Part shown: one piece after another, positions 18,385 to 26,189 of the stretch
How positions within the stretch are numbered: position 1 is the first letter of the stretch
How the letters are laid out: each line of letters opens with the position of its first letter
Assembly (NCBI GenBank): GCA_038182865.1
Contig: CP116226.1
Span: forward strand, 1,178,001 to 1,242,000
DNA: 64,000 nucleotides
Source: Microbacterium enclense
Lineage (GTDB): Bacteria > Actinomycetota > Actinomycetes > Actinomycetales > Microbacteriaceae
Direction of reading: 5' to 3'
Notes under the pieces: generated by a model
The model's input: only the letters and a program-made list of their open reading frames with translations
Told to the model about the DNA's origin: nothing
Database searches by the model: none
Program-made: the position numbers and the translations under genes

Positions 18385-18390
18385 TAGACT
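18385..18390 (+). promoter_or_regulatory. Candidate -10 box of the parA promoter
   Basis: TAGACT, 36 bases before the parA GTG. TTGTGG (18364-18369) lies 15 bases upstream, a short spacing for a -35. Transcription would begin near 18397 and give a leader of about 30 bases that contains the ribosome-binding site and half of a parS site. Confidence 0.4.
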
Positions 18391-18418
18391 GGGCGAGTTC
18401 GGCGACGGCAAGGGAGAA

Positions 18419-18434
18419 CGTTTCACGTGAAACA
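18419..18434. promoter_or_regulatory. parS site 6, overlapping the parA start codon
   Basis: Core GTTTCACGTGAAAC at 18420-18433, 15 of 16 matches to consensus. The GTG start of parA (18427-18429) lies inside the palindrome, and the AGGGAG ribosome-binding site (18411-18416) lies just before it. Bound ParB would therefore cover the start region of its own operon, so autoregulation is plausible. Confidence 0.92.
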
Positions 18435-19344
18435 GTCCGGCGAGACGTCATCGTCATCCTCGTTCGACGACTCCCCTATCGCTCGCGAGATCGCCGACCT
18501 TTCGGCTCGACGCCGCGCATTGGAGAGTGCAAGCGTCGAACTGTCGGGACGCACTCGTGTCTTCACGGTGTCGAACCAGAAGGGTGGCGTCGGGAAGACC
18601 ACGACCGCAGTGAATGTCGCCGCCGCTCTCGTTTCGGTGGGGGCGCGAGTCCTCGTCGTCGACCTTGATCCGCAAGGCAACGCGTCCACCGCTCTGGGTG
18701 TCGCCCATAACGCGGAAACCGCGAGCATCTATGACGTGCTCATCAACGAGGTGCCTCTCGCTGATATCGTCCAGACCAGCCCGGAGTCTCCGAACCTGCT
18801 TTGCGCTCCGAGCACCATCCACCTTGCGGGCGCGGAGATCGAACTCGTGTCGCAGGTCGCTCGCGAGCACCGTCTGCGCGGGGCTCTGCGTGAGTACCTG
18901 GCGATCGACGGTAACCATCTCGATTTCGTCATCATCGACTGTCCCCCGTCGCTGGGTCTTCTGACGATCAACGCCTTCACCGCGGCGGATGAGGTTCTCA
19001 TTCCGATCCAGTGCGAGTACTACGCGCTCGAGGGGCTCAGCCAGCTCCTCGGCAGTGTGCAGATGATCCAGAAGCACCTGAATCCGGCTCTGCATGTTTC
19101 GACGATCCTGCTCACGATGTACGACGGCCGCACGCGCTTGGCGCAACAGGTCGCTGATGAGGTTCGATCGCACTTTACGGATGAAGTCCTCGACACGGTC
19201 ATCCCCCGATCGGTGCGCGTCTCGGAGGCACCGAGCTTCGGACAGACCGTGATCGCGTACGATGGCCAGTCAGCGGGCGCCATCGCCTACCGCGAAGCGG
19301 CGGTCGAGATCGTCAACCGCGACACCACGACGAAGGGTTCCTGA
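18427..19344 (+). CDS. parA: Chromosome partitioning ATPase ParA (Soj)
   Basis: Deviant Walker ATPase that, with ParB, moves newly replicated origins; 305 residues. The deviant Walker A is KGGVGKTTT (52-60), followed by VVDLDPQGNAST and the Walker B-like DFVIIDCPPSLGLL. An N-terminal extension of about 42 residues, rich in Ser, Arg and acidic residues, precedes the fold. The GTG start at 18427 is supported by AGGGAG ten bases upstream and lies inside parS site 6. It shares one base with parB, whose ATG starts at the last base of the parA stop (19344). Confidence 0.96.
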   Translation: MKQSGETSSSSSFDDSPIAREIADLSARRRALESASVELSGRTRVFTVSNQKGGVGKTTTAVNVAAALVSVGARVLVVDLDPQGNASTALGVAHNAETASIYDVLINEVPLADIVQTSPESPNLLCAPSTIHLAGAEIELVSQVAREHRLRGALREYLAIDGNHLDFVIIDCPPSLGLLTINAFTAADEVLIPIQCEYYALEGLSQLLGSVQMIQKHLNPALHVSTILLTMYDGRTRLAQQVADEVRSHFTDEVLDTVIPRSVRVSEAPSFGQTVIAYDGQSAGAIAYREAAVEIVNRDTTTKGS

Positions 19345-20315
19345 TGGCTAAGAGGACCGGACTCGGGCGCGGCATCGGCGCCCTCATTCCCACGGCGGAG
19401 CCTTCGGAGGCACGACCGGTCGATGTGTTCTTCCCGGGTGCGTCGACGAAGACGGACGCCACGGCGGAAGCGGGCACGGATGCCACCGCTCCGGTGGATG
19501 ATCTCGTCTCGGTGCCGGGTGCTCGACTCGTCCACATCGACCCCGCCTCCATCGTTCCGAATCCCCGTCAGCCGCGCACGCATTTCGACTCCGAAGACCT
19601 CGCCGAGCTCGTGCACTCCGTGCGGGAATTCGGTGTCCTCCAGCCGGTCGTCGTCCGTGACAAAGGCGATGGCACGTACGAGCTCATCATGGGAGAGCGC
19701 CGCACACGCGCCTCGCGCGAGGCGGGACTCGACTCCATTCCGGCGGTCGTCCGCGAAACCGAGGATGAGTACCTGCTCCGAGATGCCCTCCTGGAGAACC
19801 TCCACCGTTCGCAGCTGAACCCCCTCGAAGAGGCGTCCGCCTACCAGCAGTTGTTGGAGGACTTCGGCATCACGCAGGAGGAGCTCGCAACCCGGATCGG
19901 GCGTTCACGGCCGCAGATCAGCAACACCATCCGTCTGCTCAAGCTTCCGGTCCCCGTGCAGCAGCGGGTCGCTGCCGGCGTGTTGAGCGCGGGGCACGCG
20001 CGCGCGATCCTCTCGCTCGATGACCCGAAAGAGATGCAGAAGCTCGCCGACAAGATCGTGAACGAGGATCTGTCCGTTCGCGCGGCGGAGGCAGCGGCCA
20101 AGATGCCGGGGGTCTCCCCCGTGCGTCAGAAGCCGAAGGCCGGTTCACGACGATCGGGTCTCGACGACGTCGCCGAGCGCCTCGGTGATCGGCTGGACAC
20201 CAAGGTCCGCGTCTCGCTGACGGCAAAGAAAGGCCAGATCAGCATCGATTTTGCAAGCATTCAGGATCTCAATCGCATCCTGTCCGCTCTCGGCGAAGAG
20301 AGCTACACAGGCTGA
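19344..20315 (+). CDS. parB: Chromosome partitioning protein ParB (Spo0J)
   Basis: CTP-dependent DNA clamp that loads at parS and spreads; 323 residues. The N-terminal ParA-contacting motif is LGRGIGALIP (7-16), followed by an Ala/Thr-rich linker. The CTP-binding box is GERRTRAS (117-124) after NPRQPRTHF. The parS-binding helix-turn-helix lies around residues 165-190 (TQEELATRIGRSRPQISNT), and the C-terminal dimer domain ends ILSALGEESYTG. It forms an operon with parA and has six candidate binding sites upstream. Confidence 0.97.
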   Translation: MAKRTGLGRGIGALIPTAEPSEARPVDVFFPGASTKTDATAEAGTDATAPVDDLVSVPGARLVHIDPASIVPNPRQPRTHFDSEDLAELVHSVREFGVLQPVVVRDKGDGTYELIMGERRTRASREAGLDSIPAVVRETEDEYLLRDALLENLHRSQLNPLEEASAYQQLLEDFGITQEELATRIGRSRPQISNTIRLLKLPVPVQQRVAAGVLSAGHARAILSLDDPKEMQKLADKIVNEDLSVRAAEAAAKMPGVSPVRQKPKAGSRRSGLDDVAERLGDRLDTKVRVSLTAKKGQISIDFASIQDLNRILSALGEESYTG

Positions 20316-20347
20316 CCGTGAGGGGCCCGATGCCCACCTGTGCCGCG

Positions 20348-20362
20348 TACCCTGGATAGGTG
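20348..20362 (+). promoter_or_regulatory. Leaderless promoter and GTG start
   Basis: TACCCT (20348-20353) is followed by six bases and then the GTG start of the next gene (20360). A -10 box ending 6-7 bases before the start codon is the actinobacterial leaderless arrangement. Confidence 0.55.
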
Positions 20363-20707
20363 ACCGCGAACGATCAGAGCCCGCATCGGCGGGCCAGTCT
20401 GGAATTGCTGCGGGCCGAGGCATCCGACGAACTGGCTGTTCTCATCCACGAACGCCTGCGCGGCGGCGAAGATCCGTGGGACTTCATGGAAGACCTGCCC
20501 AGCGTCGACGAGCTCGTCGTGCTGACCCTTCGCGCCGACAACATCGCCGAGAACGGCGGGCAGCGCCCGAACCGTGCGCGCAACTATCGCGTGCTTCGAC
20601 AGATCGCCCTCGATTATCCCCCACTCACACGAGCTGTGTGGCGCATCCTGGGAGAAGAAGAGCCTCACCGGCGCTGGGATGCCAGCGTCCGACTCGACGC
20701 GTCCTGA
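20360..20707 (+). CDS. Conserved small protein of unknown function
   Basis: A 115-residue soluble, mainly helical protein. Visible landmarks are RRASLELLRAEASDELAVLIHERL, DLPSVDELVVLTLRAD and GQRPNRARNYRVLRQIALDYP. I recall similar proteins next to parB in Microbacteriaceae, sometimes labelled as a tryptophan synthase subunit. Nothing here supports that label: there is no TIM-barrel length and no catalytic motif. There is no Shine-Dalgarno sequence; the start fits a leaderless message. Function unknown. Confidence 0.8.
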   Translation: MTANDQSPHRRASLELLRAEASDELAVLIHERLRGGEDPWDFMEDLPSVDELVVLTLRADNIAENGGQRPNRARNYRVLRQIALDYPPLTRAVWRILGEEEPHRRWDASVRLDAS

Positions 20708-20758
20708 GCCCGCTCACGGCGCTGCGGCTGGCATCCCGCTCCGCACCTGCCGCGACGT

Positions 20759-20798
20759 ACGACGAAACCCCGGCGCTGAGGCGCCGGGGTTTCGTCGT
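20759..20798. terminator. Bidirectional terminator between convergent genes
   Basis: A perfect 18-base stem (arms 20759-20776 and 20781-20798) with a TGAG loop. Its outer part is AAA on one side and TTT on the other, so it can work in both directions. It lies between the rightward small gene and the leftward trxA. Confidence 0.9.
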
Positions 20799-20810
20799 GA
20801 TGAGGGGATC

Positions 20811-21134
20811 TCAGCCGATGAACGGCGCGAGGTCCTTCTCGAGGGCGTACTTCGGCTTGGCTCCGATGATGGTCGTCTTGACCTCACCACCCTGGAACAC
20901 CTTCATCGCGGGGATCGAGGTGATCTGGTACTTCATCGCGAGGTCGGGGTTCTCGTCGACGTTGAGCTTGAGGACGGTGATCTTGTCCGAGTTCTCGGAC
21001 TGGATCTCGTCGAGCACGGGGGCGACCATGCGACACGGTCCACACCACTCGGCCCAGAAGTCCACGAGAACGGGTCCGTCAGCCTGCAGGACGTCCTGCT
21101 CGAAGGTCGCGGAGGTCGTCGCCTTGGCGGTCAT
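20811..21134 (-). CDS. trxA: Thioredoxin
   Basis: Small cytoplasmic disulfide reductant, 107 residues. The active site WCGPC is at residues 30-34, and the cis-proline loop is TSIPAMKVF. The N-terminus begins MTAKATTSATFEQDVL. AAGGAG lies 9 bases before the ATG. It follows trxB on the same strand after about 62 bases, the usual trxB-trxA operon, which supplies the partner enzyme. Confidence 0.96.
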   Translation of the reverse strand: MTAKATTSATFEQDVLQADGPVLVDFWAEWCGPCRMVAPVLDEIQSENSDKITVLKLNVDENPDLAMKYQITSIPAMKVFQGGEVKTTIIGAKPKYALEKDLAPFIG

Positions 21135-21196
21135 TTGGTTTTCTCCTTAATGAGAGCGTCAGTGAGTGATAACGCCGTCAGGCGTGTGTTTGTTCC

Positions 21197-22183
21197 TCAG
21201 ACCACGGCCGCGTCGGGCAGTCCTTCGATGAGGCTGTCGGCGACGGCGGGTTCGCCGGCCTCACCACGCGCGGCGAGGAAGTGCTCGACGTCGAGGGCGG
21301 CGACCGTGCCGCTGCCCGCAGCGGTGATGGCCTGGCGGTAGGTCGGGTCGATCACGTCGCCGGCGGCGAAGACACCGTCGACCGATGTCCGCGAGGAACG
21401 ACCGTCGACCCAGATGGTGCCCTGGTCGGTCAGCTGCAGCTTGTCGTGCACGAGGTGGGTACGGGGGTCGTTGCCGATCGCGACGAACAGACCGTCGAGC
21501 GGGAGCTCACGCGTGGTGTCATCCACGGTCGAACGCAGGCGTACGCCGCTGACGGCTTCGTCACCGAGGATGTCGTCGACCGCGCTGTTCCAGATGAACT
21601 CGATCTTCGGGTTCGCGAAAGCGCGCTCCTGCATGATCTTCGAGGCGCGAAGCGTGTCCTTGCGGTGGATGATGTAGACCTTCGACGCGAACTTGGTGAG
21701 GAAGTTCGCCTCCTCCATCGCGGAGTCGCCACCGCCGACGACGGCGATGGTGCGGTCGCGGAAGAAGAATCCGTCGCAGGTCGCGCACCACGAGACCCCG
21801 CGGCCCGACAGGCGATCCTCGCCTTCGAGCCCGAGCTTGCGGTACGCCGAGCCGGTCGCGTAGATGACCGAAACGGCCTCCTCGACCTTTCCGCTCCCGA
21901 GAGTGATCTTCTTCACGGGTCCGTCGAGCTCGAGCGATACGACGTCGTCGTAGAGCACCTCGGCACCGAACCGTTCGGCCTGGGCCTGCATTTTGGCCAT
22001 GAGATCGGGGCCCTGGATGCCCTCCGGGAACCCGGGGAAGTTCTCGACCTCGGTCGTGTTCATGAGGTCGCCGCCTGCTTCGACGGAGCTCGCGACGACG
22101 AGGGGCTCGAGGTTGGCTCGGGCGGCGTAGATGGCGGCGGTGTAGCCGGCAGGGCCCGACCCGATGATGATGACGTGACGCAC
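21197..22183 (-). CDS. trxB: Thioredoxin-disulfide reductase
   Basis: NADPH-dependent flavoenzyme that reduces thioredoxin; 328 residues from the GTG at 22183. The FAD loop is GSGPAG (8-13), the redox pair is CATC (133-136) within GVSWCATCDGFF, and the NADPH loop is GGGDSAMEEA. The FAD-binding GDVIDPTYRQA lies near the C-terminus. I chose the GTG because GAGAGGAAGG lies 7 bases upstream and the next residues are RHVIIIGSGPAG; a longer in-frame extension to 22252 has no such support. Confidence 0.95.
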   Translation of the reverse strand: MRHVIIIGSGPAGYTAAIYAARANLEPLVVASSVEAGGDLMNTTEVENFPGFPEGIQGPDLMAKMQAQAERFGAEVLYDDVVSLELDGPVKKITLGSGKVEEAVSVIYATGSAYRKLGLEGEDRLSGRGVSWCATCDGFFFRDRTIAVVGGGDSAMEEANFLTKFASKVYIIHRKDTLRASKIMQERAFANPKIEFIWNSAVDDILGDEAVSGVRLRSTVDDTTRELPLDGLFVAIGNDPRTHLVHDKLQLTDQGTIWVDGRSSRTSVDGVFAAGDVIDPTYRQAITAAGSGTVAALDVEHFLAARGEAGEPAVADSLIEGLPDAAVV

Positions 22184-22256
22184 GATTGCGCCTTCCTCTC
22201 GTTGATTCCGTCGGATGAAACCCATGCTAGCCGCGCGGTATTCCGCGGCCACAGGG

Positions 22257-23876
22257 CTAGCGCTTGGGGAGGAACCGTCGACCGAGCGCGAGCGCCGGAA
22301 CGAGTTCGGGGGTTCGGAACAGGGCGAGGATGCCGAGATACACCGCGAGCACGACGCCGCCGACGAGTGCGGACCCGAGAACGCCGGTCAATCGGTCGGT
22401 GGACAGCCACCCTTCCGGTCCTCCGCACAGCAGGACGACGCCCCATCCCGCCGCTCCCGCGGGGATCCCGGCGAGCGCGAACCGGACGAGCGGGACGAGC
22501 CAGGAGCGGATGCCGATCCCACCCAACCGGCGGTTCAGGATCGCGGTCGCGATGATGACCTGCACGATGCTCGAGAGCGATTGGCCCAGGGCGACCGCGG
22601 CAGTGAGCTGCGTGATGGGGAGGAGTCCGGCACCCAGCGCCCACGCGGCCCCGAGCGCGGTGAGCACGACGAGGACGCCCTGCACGAGCGTGAAGAAGAA
22701 CGGAGTGCGGGTGTCGTTGTAGGCGTAGAAGGTCCGCTGGATGACGAACAGCACCGCCAGGGGGAGCAGACACACGAGGAAGCAGAGGAGAACGGGTGCC
22801 GCGGACACCGCTTCGTCGGCGTCGTTGGTGAAGATCCGCGACGCCGGGACGGAAGCGGCGACGAGCGCGGCGGTGGCGGCGACGATGAAGAGCCCGAGCA
22901 CGCGGATACTGCGCACGATGTCGTCACGCACGAGATCGTCACGTCCCGCCGTCGCATGCTCGCTGAGCTGTGTGAAGTACGGCGTCCCGATCGACAGCAC
23001 GATCAGTGAGTAGGGCAGCATGAACACGAGCCAGGCGTTCTGGGAGGCGAGGACGGCGGGGCCGTTCCCGGATGCCTCGAACAGCACACGGCTCTGCACG
23101 ATGCCGGCGAGCTGGCCGACGATCACCATGAGGAAGGTCCATCCCGCGAGGCGACCGATGTGGCGCAGGCCCACGCCGCGCCACTGGAAGTCGGGGCGCA
23201 GCTGCAGGCCGGCGCGGCGCCAGAAGACGAGCAGAACGACCGTCTGCAGCACGATGCCGCCCGTGGCGACACCGCCGAGCAGGCCGATCATCGCCGGCGT
23301 CCACTGCGAGACCGCGGTGTTCGGGCCGCCGAAGATCAGCAGGAAGACGCCGAACCCGACCAGGGAGACGACGTTGTTGACGATCGGAGCCCAGGTGTAC
23401 GGTCCGAAGACCTTCCGCGCGTTGAGGATCTCACCGAGCAGGGCGTATAGACCGTAGAAGAAGATCTGCGGGAGGCACCAGTAGGCGAAGGCCGTGGCGA
23501 GCGCGATCTGGTCGGGGGCGGCCGTCGCGGGCGTGTACAGCGACACGATCCAGGGGGCGGCGATCATGGCCACGGCTGTGGCGATCAAGAGGATCACCGT
23601 GCCGAGGGTGAACAACTTCGAGATGAAGGCGCGACCCCCGTCGGAATGCGTCGCGGCCTTGACGATCTGGGGCACGATCACCGCGGTCAGGACACCCGTG
23701 GAGATGACCGCGTAGATGTTGTTCGGGAGCGAGTTGGCCAAGCCGAACGCATCACCCGCGTAGCTCTGGACGGATCCGACGATCGCGACGAGCACGACCT
23801 GACGCAGCAGACCGCTGAGTCGGGAGACGACGGTTCCGGCCCCGATGAGGACGCTGGCGCGACCGATACTGCTCAC
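22257..23876 (-). CDS. murJ: Lipid II flippase MurJ (MviN family)
   Basis: Polytopic membrane protein that flips the peptidoglycan precursor lipid II. The 539 residues contain about 14 hydrophobic segments. The N-terminus SIGRASVLIGAGTVVSRLSGLLRQ is characteristic of MOP-family flippases, as is LPYSLIVLSIGTPYFTQLSEHA near the middle. Unlike the mycobacterial MurJ (MviN) fusion, no C-terminal kinase-like domain is present. The GTG start overlaps the stop of the DUF6049 gene in GTGA, so the two are coupled. Confidence 0.95.
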   Translation of the reverse strand: MSSIGRASVLIGAGTVVSRLSGLLRQVVLVAIVGSVQSYAGDAFGLANSLPNNIYAVISTGVLTAVIVPQIVKAATHSDGGRAFISKLFTLGTVILLIATAVAMIAAPWIVSLYTPATAAPDQIALATAFAYWCLPQIFFYGLYALLGEILNARKVFGPYTWAPIVNNVVSLVGFGVFLLIFGGPNTAVSQWTPAMIGLLGGVATGGIVLQTVVLLVFWRRAGLQLRPDFQWRGVGLRHIGRLAGWTFLMVIVGQLAGIVQSRVLFEASGNGPAVLASQNAWLVFMLPYSLIVLSIGTPYFTQLSEHATAGRDDLVRDDIVRSIRVLGLFIVAATAALVAASVPASRIFTNDADEAVSAAPVLLCFLVCLLPLAVLFVIQRTFYAYNDTRTPFFFTLVQGVLVVLTALGAAWALGAGLLPITQLTAAVALGQSLSSIVQVIIATAILNRRLGGIGIRSWLVPLVRFALAGIPAGAAGWGVVLLCGGPEGWLSTDRLTGVLGSALVGGVVLAVYLGILALFRTPELVPALALGRRFLPKR

Positions 23877-26101
23877 GGGCGGGACTCCTCGGGGGCGGGC
23901 TGTTCGTCGGAGGGCAGATCGACGGCATCGGGGTCGACGGCATCGGGGTCGGCGGGCGCACGCCCGTCGGCCGGTTCATCTGCATCCGGTGGTTGCGTGC
24001 CGGCCGGGTCTGCGTCGCCGGCGGCCATCCTCCGGCGACGGGCGAGGGTGCGGACGACACCGATACTCAGGAAGACGACCACCAGAGCGATGACGACGAT
24101 GAGACCGATGCTCTCCCACTCGGCGCGCACCTCCACGTCGACCACCTGAGGAGCGCCCACGGGCTCGCCCGTGGGGCTGTAGAGCTGCAGGCCCACGCTG
24201 ACCTCGCCGTTGGCGAGTCGTGCCTCGACGGGGACCTCGACGCGGGTGTTGGCCGAGGCCTGCGCTTCGACGGGGGTCCGATCCTGCACGCGCAGGCGCG
24301 CATCGTCGGGGCGGACGGCGAGCACCACGGAGATCGGCCAGGGGAGGTCATTGCGCACCCAGGGCCGCAGCGGGGCGCTCGAGCTGACGAGTCGGAAGTC
24401 CGACGACAGGATCCCGACCGCGTCGAGGGTGGTCTGCGTCGCCGCCCGGTGGTCGGAGACGGCCGTGCGGGCGGCATCCCCGGTCCAGGAGACGTTCAAG
24501 ACCTGGAGCACCTCAGCGCGTTCGCGACCGGTCAGCAGCTCGGGCTCCTCGAGGATCGAGGCGAAGCGGTCGATGATCTGTTCGTCGGCGATGAGGTTCG
24601 TGACATCGTCGAGGCGGCTCCCATCGACCTGGGGGTCGACGAGGGAAATCTCGGATGTCGATTGGTCGGTGATCGATGCGAGCGTCGTGCTCGTGAATCC
24701 GGGGGCGCCGGTGAGGGCGCTCATCGTGGCCCGGAGGCTCCCGCGCGAGCGGTCGGTGCCGCGATCGAGGACGACGAGGACCGGACGGTCGGCGCTCGCG
24801 GCGCGCGCGAAGCTGAGGTAGCCGAGGGCGGCGGCGAGGTCGGAGCCCCGACGGGTGATGTCGTTCTCGCCCGCCGCGCGTGTGAGGGCGAGGGAGACCT
24901 CCGCGTCGTAGACCGGGGTCGACACTCCCCCGACGCTCGCGGTGGCCGGTACGGACCCACCCGCGCCCGCCACGCTGCTGGACGGCAGAAGGACGTGTGC
25001 CGGAGCGTCCGGTGTGCCGAGTGCGCCGAGCGTGGCGACCGTGTCGGCTCCTGCCGAGCCGGTGGCGGGCCAGAAGACCGACGACGTCGTGGCACCGATG
25101 TCGAGAAGGCTCGTGAGATCGGGAAGGGCGGGCTGACCCGGCGAGGCGGAAGGATCGGGTGTGGGGCTTGCGACGGCGGGAGGCTGGGTGAAGTCGCTCG
25201 CGGTCATGTACGACTGAAGAGACGTCGGGGTCAGCGGGTTCGTCAGGCCGACACGAAGCTGCGAAGCCAGATCGGCGTCACCGAACTGCAGCGCGAACCG
25301 GTCGTTCGGAAGCGCCAGCAGCCTCTGCAGCCACGCCACCGCGGTGGGGGGCGCCGATGAGCCGAGCACACGGATGGCCGCCGGGATCGCGGGATCGACG
25401 GCGAGTGTCGCTCGCGTCCCGTCCACGGCGTCGAGCTGAGCCGAGAGCGGACCGTCGACCGCGGTGAGGTCGGCGAGTTCGTTCGCCGACAGCAGCCCTC
25501 GGGTCAGTGGTGCCGCGGTGATCGGCACGACGAGCGCGAGGGGGGTGGGCGCCGCGCCGTCGGCGATGACGACGACGACGCTGGGGGCGGAGAGTCCGTC
25601 GTCCGTGCGTGCGAGGAGGGGGTACACACCGGCGGCACGCCCGGCCAGTGCGGCGTCGGTCGCGGGCACGCTGAACGTGACCGTCGATTGGGAGCCCGCG
25701 GGCGTGGCATCCAGGGTGCCGTTCGCGATCTGCTGGAGCGTGACTCCCGATGCATCGTTGTCGAGCCAGCGGGTGAGCGCCGCGTCGTCGGCGAGGGGTT
25801 GGGCACCGATCGACAGGGTCGCGCCGGCGGACGAAGCCGACGTGCTGCCCGGGTTCGCCCGTGTCGCGGTGGCCGTGAGGGCCTCTCCGGGACGCAGGAT
25901 GCCGTTGGCCGCGGGCGCGGCGGACAGGACCGGGGTCGCGGGGGCAGGTGTGGACGACGGAGTCGGGGTCGGGGCGGCGAGGGCCGCAGCGGGGGCGGCG
26001 AGCCCGACGGCCAGCATGGTTGCCGCGAGGGTCGCCAGCAGCCGGCGCGTGAGGGGGCGCCGCGGCACGGGTGAGCCTGGAGGCTGGGAGGTCGTGGTCA
26101 T
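23873..26101 (-). CDS. DUF6049 secreted/membrane-anchored protein
   Basis: A 742-residue protein with an N-terminal signal peptide: a basic RRPLTRRLL region, then an Ala/Leu core ending near AAALAAP at about 43. An Ala/Thr/Pro/Ser-rich stretch and a long extracellular part follow. One transmembrane segment near residues 665-690 (IGLIVVIALVVVFLSIGVV) precedes a short cytoplasmic tail. The tail is basic (RRRRM), then acidic with DAVDPDAVD repeats. The position immediately upstream of murJ is conserved in Actinobacteria and suggests a cell-envelope role. No catalytic motif was seen. Confidence 0.88.
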   Translation of the reverse strand: MTTTSQPPGSPVPRRPLTRRLLATLAATMLAVGLAAPAAALAAPTPTPSSTPAPATPVLSAAPAANGILRPGEALTATATRANPGSTSASSAGATLSIGAQPLADDAALTRWLDNDASGVTLQQIANGTLDATPAGSQSTVTFSVPATDAALAGRAAGVYPLLARTDDGLSAPSVVVVIADGAAPTPLALVVPITAAPLTRGLLSANELADLTAVDGPLSAQLDAVDGTRATLAVDPAIPAAIRVLGSSAPPTAVAWLQRLLALPNDRFALQFGDADLASQLRVGLTNPLTPTSLQSYMTASDFTQPPAVASPTPDPSASPGQPALPDLTSLLDIGATTSSVFWPATGSAGADTVATLGALGTPDAPAHVLLPSSSVAGAGGSVPATASVGGVSTPVYDAEVSLALTRAAGENDITRRGSDLAAALGYLSFARAASADRPVLVVLDRGTDRSRGSLRATMSALTGAPGFTSTTLASITDQSTSEISLVDPQVDGSRLDDVTNLIADEQIIDRFASILEEPELLTGRERAEVLQVLNVSWTGDAARTAVSDHRAATQTTLDAVGILSSDFRLVSSSAPLRPWVRNDLPWPISVVLAVRPDDARLRVQDRTPVEAQASANTRVEVPVEARLANGEVSVGLQLYSPTGEPVGAPQVVDVEVRAEWESIGLIVVIALVVVFLSIGVVRTLARRRRMAAGDADPAGTQPPDADEPADGRAPADPDAVDPDAVDLPSDEQPAPEESRP

Positions 26102-26189
26102 ACGAGCGTCAGTGGAACGAGGGGGCCTCGCACCGCGACGAGTCTAGAGCCGCACACCTCGGAGCCCCCCGATAGCCTCGCGGAGACGG

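Larger units (their letters stand above)
13271..18426. other. 5.1-kb gene-free region with a parS cluster
   Basis: Between rsmG and parA I see no convincing gene. All open frames translate to low-complexity Arg/Ser/His/Thr strings without recognisable folds, and frames on the two strands are equally poor. The region holds six parS sites (13616, 15185, 15910, 16325, 17937 and 18420, core starts) and a block of degenerate short tandem repeats (16785-17375). The coding-associated 7-mer GGATGCC/GGCATCC is found only once here, against about 1.4 per kb elsewhere, which also argues against decayed local coding sequence. In the relatives I remember, rsmG and parA lie close together, so the length looks unusual; that comparison is from memory. 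Confidence 0.8.

Noticed and set aside
20360..20707. Label as tryptophan synthase subunit for the small gene after parB
   Set aside because: Only 115 residues, no TIM barrel and no catalytic residues; such labels seem to be annotation carry-over.
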